Origin: Stentor coeruleus
Lineage: Eukaryota > Ciliophora > Heterotrichea > Heterotrichida > Stentoridae
Length of the DNA stretch: 64,000 nt
Assembly: GCA_001970955.1 (NCBI GenBank)
Contig: MPUH01000176.1
Location: 1 to 64,000, forward strand
Reading direction: 5' to 3'
Below, in pieces: positions 10,290 through 20,395 of this stretch. The translations under genes and the position numbers were made by a program. The stretch's first letter is position 1; the number at the start of each line of letters is the position of its first letter. Under the pieces are notes generated by a model that saw nothing but the letters and a program-made list of their open reading frames with translations, did not search any database and had not been told where the DNA came from.

Positions 10290-10798
10290 TATTGTAATGT
10301 ATGAGATTAGACAGGAAATATCTTGTTTTTGTACACTATGAAGATTTTACTTTTGAGATAAGTAATTTTTGCAACTTGGTAACTCGTCTAGGGTAAGAGG
10401 GTGTGTGAGGAAATCTTGGAATTTTGGCCCGCTTCTGAGGAATATATCAAAGTCAGAGTTTGAGGAGTCTCTTAATGATCCTGAAGGCCAATATGCCATT
10501 TTTTATATGTTTTTAGCTTTGGCTGAAATAAGAAGGAAGAGGATAGTATACAGATATACAATTTTAGAAAATAAAGGGTTAGGTTTTATGTGATGGATGA
10601 AGGGAGTAGTGATTGGGGAGTTTTAGAAGAAAAATCAGGTTATTTGCGGAAGTGATGATTTTTATATGAAATAGTGAGTTAATTATTATATGTTTTAATA
10701 AATGAAGAAGAAGAAAAGATATATGAAAATAAACAACAAACGTTATTATTTCAATTATTAAATCGCATTTCGAATTTATTTGCCTACTTAATCTTATT
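10290..10798. other. Intergenic, with one short open stretch of unclear status
   Basis: A plus-strand open stretch at about 10369-10593 has fairly gene-like codon use (for example EFEESLNDPEGQYAIFYMF). It has no ATG at its upstream end, no 15-base intron that would connect it to one, and no recognised family. It may be a relic or chance. The rest is AT-rich. Confidence 0.4.
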
Positions 10799-11165
10799 AC
10801 CTTTTACCCTTTACCCATCAAATTTATCTTCAAAATACTCAAAGCCATCCTTTTACCCATCAGATTCATCTTCAGAATACTCAAAACCATCCTTTTACCA
10901 ATCAAATTCATCTTCAAAATGCTCAAAGNACCTTTTACCCTTTACCCATCAAATTTATCTTCAAAATACTCAAAGCCATCCTTTTACCCATCAAATTTAT
11001 CTTCAAAATACTCAAAACCATCCTTTTACCCATCAAATTCATCTTCAAAATACTCAAAACCATCCTTTTACNCATCCTTTTACCAATCAAATTCATCTTC
11101 AAAATGCTCAAAGCCATCCTTTTACCCATCAGATTCATCTTCAGAATACTCAAAACCATCCTTAT
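10799..11165. repeat. 42-base tandem repeat (minisatellite) with two assembly Ns
   Basis: Roughly eight units of 42 bases differ at a few positions. Because 42 is a multiple of three, the plus strand stays open and reads as a 14-residue repeat (PSFYPSNLSSKYSK and variants). There is no ATG-led gene around it, so coding is not claimed. Single Ns lie at 10929 and 11072. The sequence after the first N restarts exactly the sequence found at 10799, so true copy number is uncertain and the array is probably misassembled. Confidence 0.85.
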
Positions 11166-11246
11166 TACCAAAATTGATAGCCTATAACAAAACATATTTT
11201 CAAATCTTATAATCCATATTACTTACATCCACAAATTCTAGGCAGC

Positions 11247-12377
11247 CTATTCCAAAACCCTCGAATTAACCGAAATATTCATACCAAAAATCTCTTTAAG
11301 TCCTTTAAAAGCAATAACAATAACACTAACATTATCCTCCGTATGTCTCATAAACGCCATTCTCATAACATCCTCAACAGCACCCTGCATTTTCTCCTGT
11401 ACTTCACATCTTTTCCCAAAACTTTTCCACACAATTTCCACAACTTCCCTATCTGACAACTTATCAAAAATCCCATCACTAGCCATGACAATAAAATCAA
11501 ATTCTTCTGTAAGTCTAAAACTTCTAACTTCTGGATCAGGAATAACAACTTTATTATTTTTGACATCAGCATCTCCAAGAGCTCTTGAAATAGCTAAGTT
11601 CCCAGGGACAACCCTACTGCAATTTTCACCAATTTTCATACCTTGGTTATTTAAAACTGGGTAACTATGCGTGACAATATTTCCTCCAGCCATTATAACT
11701 CTATTATATTCATTTGGATCACTAGGTTTATGATCAACTGTAAGCCTATGAACTTTTTCACCACGATGAGATGAAATTACAGCTCTTGAATCTCCTGTAT
11801 TAGCAATATAGCATTTATCACCAAGGATCATGACAACTACAGCACAAGAACCTGAAGTATCATTTTTTTTCGCTGCGAGGTTTAAAAAATCCTCTTCTGC
11901 TTTGAGGAAACCTCTAAAAAGGGATTCTTTTGGTCGAGACGGGAAATGTTCATTCTCAAAAATTAACCTGTGAAGATTATCTTTGAGGAAATTACAACAC
12001 ATTTTACCTCCATGGCCGTCGTAGATACCAAAGAAAGAACAATGAGGCCACTTTTCGGGAGTGAAACCTTCTGGGCATGGGATGTTTATGATTATACTTA
12101 AACGATCTTCATTTGATTTACGAACAAGACCTGGATGAGTATTGGCTGCATAACGTAAAACATATCCACAACGTTTTTTTGAAACTGCTGTACATTCAAT
12201 ATCTGGGTCTTGATGCTTTTCGCCATCAGAATTAACTCTAAGAATTTTCTTTTTTTTAGATTCAGGAAAAAATCCAGAAGATCTATGTTTAGGCGAGTTA
12301 GATAGTGCAGGAAGTCTTGGAATACTTTTCGATAGCGTCTGTGAGAAATTTGGCGTACTATCACTTCCATACTTCAT
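11247..12377 (-). CDS. PP2C-family protein serine/threonine phosphatase
   Basis: This 376-residue metal-dependent phosphatase removes phosphate from Ser and Thr using two Mg or Mn ions. The catalytic domain covers about residues 70-360. Metal and phosphate ligands are visible: SNED at 88-91, FFGIYDGHGG at 115-124 (Asp120, Gly121), NTGDSRAV at 193-200, ASDGIFD at 299-305 (Asp301) and EDNVSVIVI near 347-355 (Asp348). All core residues are present, so it should be active. The first 65 residues are basic and Ser-rich and likely disordered. The ATG is at 12375-12377 and no intron is needed. Convergent or head-to-tail neighbours give no substrate hint. Confidence 0.95.
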   Translation of the reverse strand: MKYGSDSTPNFSQTLSKSIPRLPALSNSPKHRSSGFFPESKKKKILRVNSDGEKHQDPDIECTAVSKKRCGYVLRYAANTHPGLVRKSNEDRLSIIINIPCPEGFTPEKWPHCSFFGIYDGHGGKMCCNFLKDNLHRLIFENEHFPSRPKESLFRGFLKAEEDFLNLAAKKNDTSGSCAVVVMILGDKCYIANTGDSRAVISSHRGEKVHRLTVDHKPSDPNEYNRVIMAGGNIVTHSYPVLNNQGMKIGENCSRVVPGNLAISRALGDADVKNNKVVIPDPEVRSFRLTEEFDFIVMASDGIFDKLSDREVVEIVWKSFGKRCEVQEKMQGAVEDVMRMAFMRHTEDNVSVIVIAFKGLKEIFGMNISVNSRVLE

Positions 12378-12578
12378 TAGTTTTTATCATATTTAAACCT
12401 AAAATTCAAGTAGGGATTCATGATTTATTCAGCTTACTTAAATATGCCATATACAATAATTATGGCTCTGGGTAAATATTTCAATTTAGTATTTCAAAAG
12501 CTTTTTCTTTATTTTATGTCGTCTTAATTTATAAAAATCTTTATTTACTGAGAATCTTAAAGTCCTATAAAATATATA

Positions 12579-14300
12579 ATGCTTGGTTCAGAAAGTAGTC
12601 AAACACTCCCACCGTTTGCTAAAAACCCAGTTGCAACTACAACTTTAGCTCCTTTTAAGTCTTCCTTAGCCAAGAATCCACATTATTTTTCTCTTGCGCG
12701 TTCTCCTGAGATTGCACAAGAAAAGAAAATCCTTAAGGAAGAAAATTGGAAACTCAAGCAAATGATGCATAATCTGAATGAAGAAAACTTAAAGCTCAAG
12801 CAAAAGCTCTCTCAAAAAACAGACGTGAACAGGCAATTTTTAAATGAAGGGATTCAATTTTTAAATCAAAATCGGTATATTGAGGTACTTCAGGAATCAC
12901 TGAGGAGTTTGAAGATGGAACTTGGAAAAAAAAAACAGGAAAATATTGAACTTAGGAAGAAAATGTATAAGTATAATGAGGATAAAGTCATAGATGGACA
13001 TAAAATTGTATCGTCAAGAAATAGTTTAGGGACAACTGAAAAAATACGTTTAGAAAAACCTTCAGACAAAGACTCCCAAGAGCAGGCGATCTCAGAGCTT
13101 CAGAAAACAATAAATTATCTAAAAAATGAAATAAAAACCCTTCAAGAAGAGAATCTTTCCTTAGAAGATTCCTTAGTTAAAAACAAAGAAACTGTGCAAA
13201 AACTTGAAAGCCTACTAAAAAGAAATCGAAATTTCAGCTTGATAACCCAAAGCACTTTTTCTATAACAGGAGAAAGTCCTAAAATGCCTGAATCAGCAGG
13301 GATTTTAGGTAGACCTGATGAGATTATTAAGCAAGATGACGAACGGCTATTAAAACGTGAAAATTTAAAAAATGAACAAGCTAATTTGCTTAGATTTCTA
13401 AGAAATTTCTATATCCAAATAGAAAAAAAGCATTTGCGACTGTTTAATATTGTTGAGTACATAAGATTTTCAGAAAAAGATTTGAACTTAGATCTGTTTT
13501 GTGAAGCAATCAAGCATTTCCAACTTAAACTGCCTTTAAATGAAATAGAAGAATCTTTTTTGACTATGAATAAAGAACAGGTTTTGGATAAAGATCAGTT
13601 TATTAAAGCTCTAATAAAATATGAAGATGATTTGGATTCAAGTAAAAGTTCAGATATTTCCTCAGGCTCAAGTGCGGGTAGCCAAGTTACTGCTAGAAAA
13701 AAAGCCTACAGTTCAGTTAATACTCTTTTTGACAACATATCCTTAACTCTTAAAGAAAACGGACTTACAAAAGAAATTATTGAGACAACATGCTTGCATC
13801 AATTACCCGATGAAGTGACTTTACCAATTCTAACAAAATTCTTCTACGATTTCGCAAGTTTTATATCCGATCCAAGTGACAAAACATTTACAGCAATTAA
13901 TTTAATGGAAGGTTTTGAAACTAAACAACGCAATGAAGTTATCGAAAAAATGATTCAAAGTTTTTTTAAACATGAAAACATAAATCAACCTGATTCAAGC
14001 ACAATTGATAAAATAATAAAAAACATTTCATTAAAAGAACAAGATATAATGACAAGATTTAAAGAATTTGATGCGATAGAAATAAACACTCTTAGTTGGG
14101 AATGCATAGTTGAAATACTTTTGGATTTTCAAGTCATTAAACCTGAAGAAATTGAAGATTTTAAAGTTTATTGTTATGATTTAGGGCATAGTTTGAAAAA
14201 TATTCCATACGCCAAGCTTTGTAGTTCAGATTTAGAATCTTCTTCATCTAAACCTACAATAAAAGCTTTGGTTCATAAAAGGACTAGTTTAAAGAATTAG
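12579..14300 (+). CDS. Coiled-coil protein with EF-hand-like C-terminal region
   Basis: This 573-residue protein has a disordered first 45 residues and long coiled coils at about 46-215. A Ser-rich linker follows, then a helical C-terminal half that looks like degenerate EF-hand pairs (for example FSEKDLNLDLFCEAIKHF and MNKEQVLDKDQFIKALIKY). The N-terminal coil has the pattern EEN.KLKQMM.NLNEEN.KLKQKL. That pattern recurs at the same place in the protein at 16227-18233 (EENINLKQMYNYINDENIRL), so the two are paralogues. The intervening gene is histone H4. I do not recognise a named family. A cytoskeletal or basal-body role is possible but is inference only. Confidence 0.85.
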   Translation: MLGSESSQTLPPFAKNPVATTTLAPFKSSLAKNPHYFSLARSPEIAQEKKILKEENWKLKQMMHNLNEENLKLKQKLSQKTDVNRQFLNEGIQFLNQNRYIEVLQESLRSLKMELGKKKQENIELRKKMYKYNEDKVIDGHKIVSSRNSLGTTEKIRLEKPSDKDSQEQAISELQKTINYLKNEIKTLQEENLSLEDSLVKNKETVQKLESLLKRNRNFSLITQSTFSITGESPKMPESAGILGRPDEIIKQDDERLLKRENLKNEQANLLRFLRNFYIQIEKKHLRLFNIVEYIRFSEKDLNLDLFCEAIKHFQLKLPLNEIEESFLTMNKEQVLDKDQFIKALIKYEDDLDSSKSSDISSGSSAGSQVTARKKAYSSVNTLFDNISLTLKENGLTKEIIETTCLHQLPDEVTLPILTKFFYDFASFISDPSDKTFTAINLMEGFETKQRNEVIEKMIQSFFKHENINQPDSSTIDKIIKNISLKEQDIMTRFKEFDAIEINTLSWECIVEILLDFQVIKPEEIEDFKVYCYDLGHSLKNIPYAKLCSSDLESSSSKPTIKALVHKRTSLKN

Positions 14301-14564
14301 TATATTTAATTTCAGTAAACTTGCATATAATTCTATAAAAAATTACAGTCTAAGCTTTTTAATAAAAGAATAAACTTATACATGATTATAATAAATACAA
14401 ATAAATTTGTAAATAAACTTAACAACTTTGTAAAAAAAAATGGCATCTAATTTAATAATATCCATCAATCAACAAAATTTTAGATTATCCAATTACATTC
14501 AAGATTGGGAAAATCTAGGATAAAAAAAGTGTATAAATTTCGCGAGTTCTATCCGAATCTAATA

Positions 14565-14888
14565 ATGAAAACTGGTGGAAAAGGTGGCAAAGGTGGAAAA
14601 GGACTTGGAAAAGTTGGAGCGAAAAAACGTCATAGGAAAATTGCAAGGGAAAATATTCAAGGCATTACAAAGCCTGCTATTAGAAGACTAGCAAGAAGAG
14701 GAGGTGTTAAAAGACTATCAGGATTAGTCTATGATGAGACCCGCAATGTCCTCAAATCTTTCTTAGAAGGAATTGTCAGAGATGCAGTCACATATACTGA
14801 GCACGCAAGAAGAAAAACTGTTACCGCTCTTGATGTGGTATATGCTTTGAAGAGACAAGGCAGAACTCTTTATGGATTCGGTGGTTAA
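14565..14888 (+). CDS. Histone H4, with altered N-terminal tail
   Basis: This is core histone H4 of 107 residues; the usual length is 103 counting the initiator Met. The globular part is highly conserved ([57 protein letters not shown]). The tail reads [25 protein letters not shown]. Compared with the usual [20 protein letters not shown], it lacks the SGRG start and so the Ser1 and Arg3 modification sites, and it has an added GGK unit. A longer frame upstream starts at TTG and is not supported. The gene stands alone, not paired with H3, and has no intron. The 3' flank is T/G-rich. Confidence 0.97.
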   Translation: MKTGGKGGKGGKGLGKVGAKKRHRKIARENIQGITKPAIRRLARRGGVKRLSGLVYDETRNVLKSFLEGIVRDAVTYTEHARRKTVTALDVVYALKRQGRTLYGFGG

Positions 14889-16226
14889 TAATTAAATTCA
14901 ATTAACTTATATGGTTTTTCACTTTGACTTTGAATATTAGAAGTATGAAAAGATATTTTTCTGTGTTTGTAGCTTTTGATTATAGGGATACTGGTGTGAG
15001 TTTCATAGAAAAACTTATAGAGACTAATGGGAATTTAGAAGGTTTTTAGATAATCAAAATTATGAAAATTTGTTTGGGCTTTTTGTATAGAGAAGATGAT
15101 ATATGTTTGAAGATTTTGGGTCTTAGAAGCGAAAAATTTTTGGGTTTTGATGCTTTTGTTGGGTTTTTTATGCCTTTGAGGGAAAAATATAAGCTCTATG
15201 GATTGCTTTTTATTTTGAGTCTTAAGTGATTTGAGCTTAAAATATCTTGCAGCTTATCAACAAACAGAAGGTAATTTTTTATTAGATTTAGTTAAATTTT
15301 GATATGCAACTTTAGATAATTATCCTAAGCTAAATAAATTTTTGCTGTATTTATTTCCCACAACTTGACTATAAATATTTTTTTCTAAATGCTCTTGTTT
15401 TATAAATAATAATATATTTTTATATTGAATTACAGTCTTTAAACATACACTCTCTAAAGTATCATCATATTTTCTATAAACAAAATAGTTCTGTAATATT
15501 ATAAATAATATCATCTAAGAATCAGTTCAAATTCTTACTTACTTTTAATAATAATCACATAATCATAAACTAAAAGCAACAAGTTTTCTTTTTTGCTAAC
15601 AGTTTTAGAGCTTTTAGTAATTTTTATAAATTTATCTTATTTTTTTTTGGCAAAATTTAGAGAAATTAATATATTCCCAAAGTTTGTATGCATTTTTCCC
15701 TACTAGTAATCAATATTTTATCCTATAATTTTCCCATGAACTAACAACACTAATTAGCTTATTTAATAATCAACCCAATCTACCAATATCAAGAATTTTC
15801 ACTTAATATTTTCATTAAAGGGTCTCAAACTTGATAACCACATACAATCCAAATATCATAATTTCAATAATAAATTTTATTTAGAAGTGATAAATTGAGG
15901 ATACATCAAATTATTTAAAAATTTTCTATTTTCTTTAACTATTTTGCTTACTTTTTTATCTTCAAATAAATTTATTATATTGAATAATAAAGATTTAAGA
16001 GCTTTTAAAAAATTACTGTACTTTTTTTCTGAAATAAGTTATAAGATTTTGATTTTTTTAGAATTTGATAAACCTTCTGTTCAAGATTTTTATCAAAAAT
16101 TGCTTGGAATGCTAGGAAAAACATGAATATAATTTTTATAAAAAATAAGAAGTATTCATAAACTGAATTCAGGGAAAATATGTGATTATATGAAATTATG
16201 ATATGGTAATAAATAAGTTATAAGGA
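14889..16226. other. 1.3 kb intergenic region after histone H4
   Basis: The first 350 bases are T/G-rich on the plus strand, as other 3' flanks here. They contain two consecutive open stretches in one frame starting at an ATG at 14945, separated by a TAG that does not fit a 15-base intron; I recognise nothing in them. The remainder is AT-rich with A/C-rich parts. Short frames at 15320-15514 and 15944-16126 are not convincing. Confidence 0.5.
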
Positions 16227-18233
16227 ATGAGTAGACCTTTTTCAAGCTCGATGGATACATCAATAAATAAAGGAAATGCTATTGACTTGAAGCCTTTGCA
16301 GAATTATACCGGAAATTTGTACAAAATAAGGTCAGGACCAAATCTGCCTGATACAAAATTAGTTTCTAAAGTTTGCCCAAAGAAGATCTTTTCTGATAAA
16401 GAAAGATTATATGAAGAAAACATCAATTTAAAGCAAATGTATAACTACATAAACGATGAAAATATCAGGCTAAAAACTAAAATTTTGCAATTAGAAAAAT
16501 GTATCGAGCATCCGAAACAGCAAGAAAATCTAGTTTCAGTAAATACAAAGCCAACGCATTTGATAGAAAGCCTAAAACAAAGTATTCGCGACTTAAAAAC
16601 CGAAATCAAAGCAAAAGATAAAGAAATTGAGGATATGAAACGATATGTAAGGTATACAAAAATGCAAGAACTTGAAGGAGAAAACATGCAATATAGTAAT
16701 GAATGCATGCGTTTAAAAAGAATAATTGATGAATTACTTGAAGAAAAAGGGATAATTCATGGAGGACTTAACGCTTATGAAAAACTCAAACTTGAAAATG
16801 AAGAATTTCGTAAATCCATTAGCAACTTAAAAGAAAGCGATAAAGCTAAAGGTATAAAAATTGAAGAGCTTAGTGAAAAAGTTAGGGAATTAGGAAAAAT
16901 TATCAATGTTGAAGATAAGCAAGAAAATCATAAAGTAAATTCATCAGAACAAGTTATATTAATAAAACCTCAAGATGAAGAGAAAAGCAAAAAAGTGCAA
17001 ATCCAGGACGGAAATCAGAAAAAAGATAGAGACGTAGAGGAAGAAAAAGAAAAACAAAGAATTTTGGAAAAAAATATAGAAGAGCTTAAAGGAGAAAACT
17101 TAAAACTCAAGCAAGCCCTAGAAAGGCAAAATGAAGTCGCTATTGAAAAAACTCAAGAAATCGAAGATCTCCGACTGCTACTCATAGAAAAAGAGCAAGT
17201 TATAGAAAGTTCCAATCTTCAAGAAAGTTTCAGTATGGATAAAAAACAGACAATTAGCGTTCAATGTCATGCTTTTTGTGAGAAAGTTAAAGAGTACCTT
17301 TTAAAAAACGCTATAGATTCTAAACAGTGGGTAAAATCAATCAGTTCCAATGACATAGTTTCTAAAAATGACCTTGTACAAGCTTTAGATCAAGATGATA
17401 TTCTAGTAACCGACTTTGAAGTTGAGGCTTTTATGGAACATTATGGAGAAAATGATGATCAAATTTTATCCACAGTACTTGTTGATTTATTTTTTGGATG
17501 TGAAAAAGAAGTTTTGACTTTGGATGAAATTTTTGAAGTACTTAAAGCGAAATCAACTTATTATGGACTAAAAAGCTTAAAATCACTTTTGGATTCTAGT
17601 TTGGGTGATGATGAAATTACAGAAGAAAGTATTAAGAAACTGTTTTCACAAGGAATTTTTGATCTTGGAAGTTTAGATCATGTTAAGATGCTATGTGAAT
17701 ATTTTTTAAACTATGGAAATGTTGTGAAGGAAAAGTTTGTTGAGATGTTTGAAGAAAAGTTTGAAGGATGGACTACGTTGAAAAAAACGGAGATTGAAGG
17801 AATAGTTAGGAGATTTCAAGGATTGCTTTTTGATAATTATGAAGTTCTTATAAGTAGGATGCAGGAAAAAACTAGATATCAAAGTTATATGCAAATGACT
17901 GATTTTATCCAAGAATTGAAGATCAATGGGCTTATCAATTCTTCTAGCGAAGAAACTTGTGCGAAAGCTATAAGTTATTTTTATTCAAAATCAATTAAAA
18001 AGATTCATTATCTGCAAATCCTAAATGCTTTTTATGATGGGAATGTTGATGAAGGGTTTATGAGATACTTTAATTTAGTAACTGGATTTGATGAGCTAAA
18101 AAGATCTCAGACATCGTTTTGGATTTCAGAGACTAACAGGTCAATTGAGAAGATATTAGAAGAAAGCCATAGCCCAATAGAGGTGTATACTCTGACTTGT
18201 GATGATAAAAGTGCGACAGATCACATGGCGTAG
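16227..18233 (+). CDS. Long coiled-coil protein, paralogue of the 12579-14300 gene
   Basis: This 668-residue protein has a disordered start to about residue 50 and heavy coiled coil to about 345. The coil has the same opening motif as the 12579 gene (EENINLKQMYNYINDENIRLK) and a second shared segment (LIESLKQSIRDLKTEI versus YIEVLQESLRSLKMEL). A helical C-terminal half of about 300 residues resembles worn EF-hand-like or armadillo-like helices; no intact calcium loop is clear. No membrane segment or catalytic motif. A following gene starts only 40 bases downstream on the same strand. Function unknown; a scaffold role is inferred from the coil. Confidence 0.85.
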   Translation: MSRPFSSSMDTSINKGNAIDLKPLQNYTGNLYKIRSGPNLPDTKLVSKVCPKKIFSDKERLYEENINLKQMYNYINDENIRLKTKILQLEKCIEHPKQQENLVSVNTKPTHLIESLKQSIRDLKTEIKAKDKEIEDMKRYVRYTKMQELEGENMQYSNECMRLKRIIDELLEEKGIIHGGLNAYEKLKLENEEFRKSISNLKESDKAKGIKIEELSEKVRELGKIINVEDKQENHKVNSSEQVILIKPQDEEKSKKVQIQDGNQKKDRDVEEEKEKQRILEKNIEELKGENLKLKQALERQNEVAIEKTQEIEDLRLLLIEKEQVIESSNLQESFSMDKKQTISVQCHAFCEKVKEYLLKNAIDSKQWVKSISSNDIVSKNDLVQALDQDDILVTDFEVEAFMEHYGENDDQILSTVLVDLFFGCEKEVLTLDEIFEVLKAKSTYYGLKSLKSLLDSSLGDDEITEESIKKLFSQGIFDLGSLDHVKMLCEYFLNYGNVVKEKFVEMFEEKFEGWTTLKKTEIEGIVRRFQGLLFDNYEVLISRMQEKTRYQSYMQMTDFIQELKINGLINSSSEETCAKAISYFYSKSIKKIHYLQILNAFYDGNVDEGFMRYFNLVTGFDELKRSQTSFWISETNRSIEKILEESHSPIEVYTLTCDDKSATDHMA

Positions 18234-18273
18234 CAGCACCAATAATTAATAGTATAGTAATTCTAAAAGCTAA

Positions 18274-19056
18274 ATGAGAAAAACAGAAACCCAAGCTGAA
18301 AAAAACAGATGTCAATCTACCAACACCAGCAACAACAGTTTTGTATCATCAATCCTCAAAAGCCCAGAGCGATCCAAACTCAAGCATCAAAGGTCCGTAA
18401 GATTCAAAGAACCTGATTCTCCAACTAACAACGAAGAAAGCTTTGACGTAACCCCAGCAAGTCTTCCTCAAAACTCAAATTCACCAAAAAACACCTTTTC
18501 AAGTTATGCTTCCCCATCAAAAAAAACCCTGTCTGAATATTCACCAACTGAATCAAGTGTTAAAAAAACTCATAATCCAAGCAAAAGTACTATAGTAACC
18601 AGCGATAATCCTGGACAAATTAAAATAATTAAAATAGCCAAACTGCAAAAAGCTCAAGAGTCTTCAATTTCTCCCAAATTTCAACCCAGGACTTTGAGTT
18701 ACGATTTTCGCAATCAGGATTTTTATCATAAACTAAACAAATTTATTAGTGGCAGACCAGCTGGTACTGGAGTTTCTGCCGATTTTTCTCAAGGAAAATA
18801 TGAGAATTCAATAACAGCAAGTCGTGAAAAGTCAGCAAATGCTAGTTTTGTACATGAGGAGAAACAGGATAAACCTTTGAAAGCCTATGCAAATGTTAAT
18901 AAATCGTTTGAAAGTCCTGTAAGTGTTTGGACACCTTCAGAAGGTAGAAGTCCAGTTAAGAAAAACGTTAAACCGAATATCCCTGTAGGCAAAAGACCTA
19001 CAACGTCGATTAACCTTAGGTACTCAAAAGCTTCAGGACCTAATGTTCTTAATTAA
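18274..19056 (+). CDS. Ser/Pro-rich disordered protein with a possible PP1-docking motif
   Basis: This 260-residue protein looks largely unstructured: it is rich in Ser, Pro, Lys, Asn and Thr with no domain I recognise. An N-terminal segment contains SILKSPERSK followed by QRSVRFKEPDSP. RSVRF fits the RVxF consensus by which proteins bind phosphatase PP1, and several SP and TP sites suit proline-directed kinases. A hydrophobic patch near the middle (TLSYDFRNQDFYHKLNKFIS) may be a short helix. It starts 40 bases after the coiled-coil gene on the same strand. The ATG at 18274 is the first in frame. Function is unknown; the docking motif is short and could be chance. Confidence 0.7.
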   Translation: MRKTETQAEKNRCQSTNTSNNSFVSSILKSPERSKLKHQRSVRFKEPDSPTNNEESFDVTPASLPQNSNSPKNTFSSYASPSKKTLSEYSPTESSVKKTHNPSKSTIVTSDNPGQIKIIKIAKLQKAQESSISPKFQPRTLSYDFRNQDFYHKLNKFISGRPAGTGVSADFSQGKYENSITASREKSANASFVHEEKQDKPLKAYANVNKSFESPVSVWTPSEGRSPVKKNVKPNIPVGKRPTTSINLRYSKASGPNVLN

Positions 19057-19428
19057 TAAGTTATTAGTAGATGATTAAGATTGGGTAAAAAAAATTGAAA
19101 TTGGTTGTGAGAGAAAAATATTTGAAGATATTATTTAATTAAGTGTTTTTATAGTTTATGTGAAATAATAGTGGAATGTATAATAAGAGGAATGATATAA
19201 GTTTTATTGGGTTTATTTTTAAGTTATGCTTTTATTTTAATTTTTAAGGATACATTTTATAGTAAGATAAATGAGATAGAAAGGAAAGTTGAATATCAGT
19301 TAATAAAAAGTTAAAAAATGAATAGCAGGTGGAACATTGCTTAATATTTAAAAACCAAATTTATAATACAAATAAGTTAGCAAAACGATATACACAAAAA
19401 TCTAAATTCACACAATTTATTAATCACA
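19057..19428. other. Intergenic, convergent 3' flanks
   Basis: The left half is T/G-rich on the plus strand and the right half A/C-rich, matching 3' flanks of converging genes. Nothing else seen. Confidence 0.55.
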
Positions 19429-20229
19429 CTAAAATTCCATATTCATAATTCTGAGCTTCGGCTCCCACTCTTCAGGTTTCTCACGGTAAATTTCTTTAAT
19501 AGCCTCAGGAGCTGTACGTATTTTCTGCTGTTGTTTCTGATAAAAACATATTTTTTCCCTAATAGCATTACTCACACTAGCTGCAACATCCCCACCAAGT
19601 CCTAAATCAGCACAAAGTGACTGGGCAAAAGCTTCTGGACTATTATCAACATTATTAATATCCCAAATAAATCTGTCTCTAAGTACCAAATTATCAACTC
19701 TTACTTCAATTTCTAAAACCTGTAAACATTCATAATTCCCAGGATGATATTTTTCATATCTACTTAATTTTTGTTCAACCGTTCTAGTGATTTCCTTAAC
19801 AAAATTCTGAGGAAGTTTTTGTTCTTCACATATAATTTCAGCAAAAGAATGAGGGGTAAAGTGTGGTTCTTTGCTTTCCCAAGTTATAAATTCACGAAAT
19901 CTTCGACCTTCAGTCTCAATATCAATACGTATTGGCACTAATTCACTTACTCCTTCATCTTCATTGTGGATGTTGTTATGTTTGGTTATTCGATGAAATT
20001 GAGAAATTTCAGATCTTACTGGATAAAGTTCTCGATATTTAGGCACTTGTTGTTTACTTAGCCACTTTTCCATTTCCCCTTCTAGTTTGGAATTGTTTCC
20101 ACGAAGCTTACCGGCTAACCAGAGAGCTAAGGTACTTGGGCTTATTCCGGTTTCTTTGGCTAATGTTGATTGGCTCATACCCAGATACTTAAGAGCATCG
20201 CTTACTCGTATTCTTAGGTCTCCCTCCAT
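19429..20229 (-). CDS. SNF5/SMARCB1-family chromatin-remodelling subunit with N-terminal helix-turn-helix
   Basis: This 266-residue nuclear protein is the SNF5/INI1 subunit type of SWI/SNF remodelling complexes, which helps grip the nucleosome acidic patch. Both SNF5 repeats are clear. Residues about 97-150 start LVPIRIDIETEGRRFREFITW, and about 172-230 have LEIEVRVDNLVLRDRFIWDI, then NSPEAFAQSLCADLGLGG. The latter matches the animal RPT2 motif closely. Residues 8-45 are different from animal family members: SDALKYLGMSQSTLAKETGI followed by SPSTLALWLAGKL reads as a Cro-like or homeodomain-like helix-turn-helix. That suggests direct DNA binding, an inference. The ATG at 20227-20229 is the start and there is no intron. 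The protein is shorter than human SMARCB1 (385). Confidence 0.92.
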   Translation of the reverse strand: MEGDLRIRVSDALKYLGMSQSTLAKETGISPSTLALWLAGKLRGNNSKLEGEMEKWLSKQQVPKYRELYPVRSEISQFHRITKHNNIHNEDEGVSELVPIRIDIETEGRRFREFITWESKEPHFTPHSFAEIICEEQKLPQNFVKEITRTVEQKLSRYEKYHPGNYECLQVLEIEVRVDNLVLRDRFIWDINNVDNSPEAFAQSLCADLGLGGDVAASVSNAIREKICFYQKQQQKIRTAPEAIKEIYREKPEEWEPKLRIMNMEF

Positions 20230-20395
20230 TTTGTAAGTATTTTAGATGATGATTTTTTAGTTATTGAGAAGTTTGGAATAATTATAGGATACTTAGATAA
20301 TTATTTAAGAGGGAATTTCTTAAGGCCTCTAGAATTTCTTACTCAATTATCGCAGCATATATTCCCACATAAAGTGATTACTACTTAAACTAATT

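Noticed and set aside
10935-11195. Minus-strand open frame in the minisatellite
   Set aside because: A by-product of a 42-base repeat with no gene-like context.
14505-14564. Upstream extension of histone H4
   Set aside because: It would start at TTG and add residues with no histone similarity; the ATG at 14565 begins the natural tail.
15320-15514. Short minus-strand frame after histone H4
   Set aside because: AT-rich composition, no family resemblance.
15944-16126. Short plus-strand frame before the coiled-coil gene
   Set aside because: Low-complexity Leu/Phe/Lys-rich, no link to the next gene by an intron.
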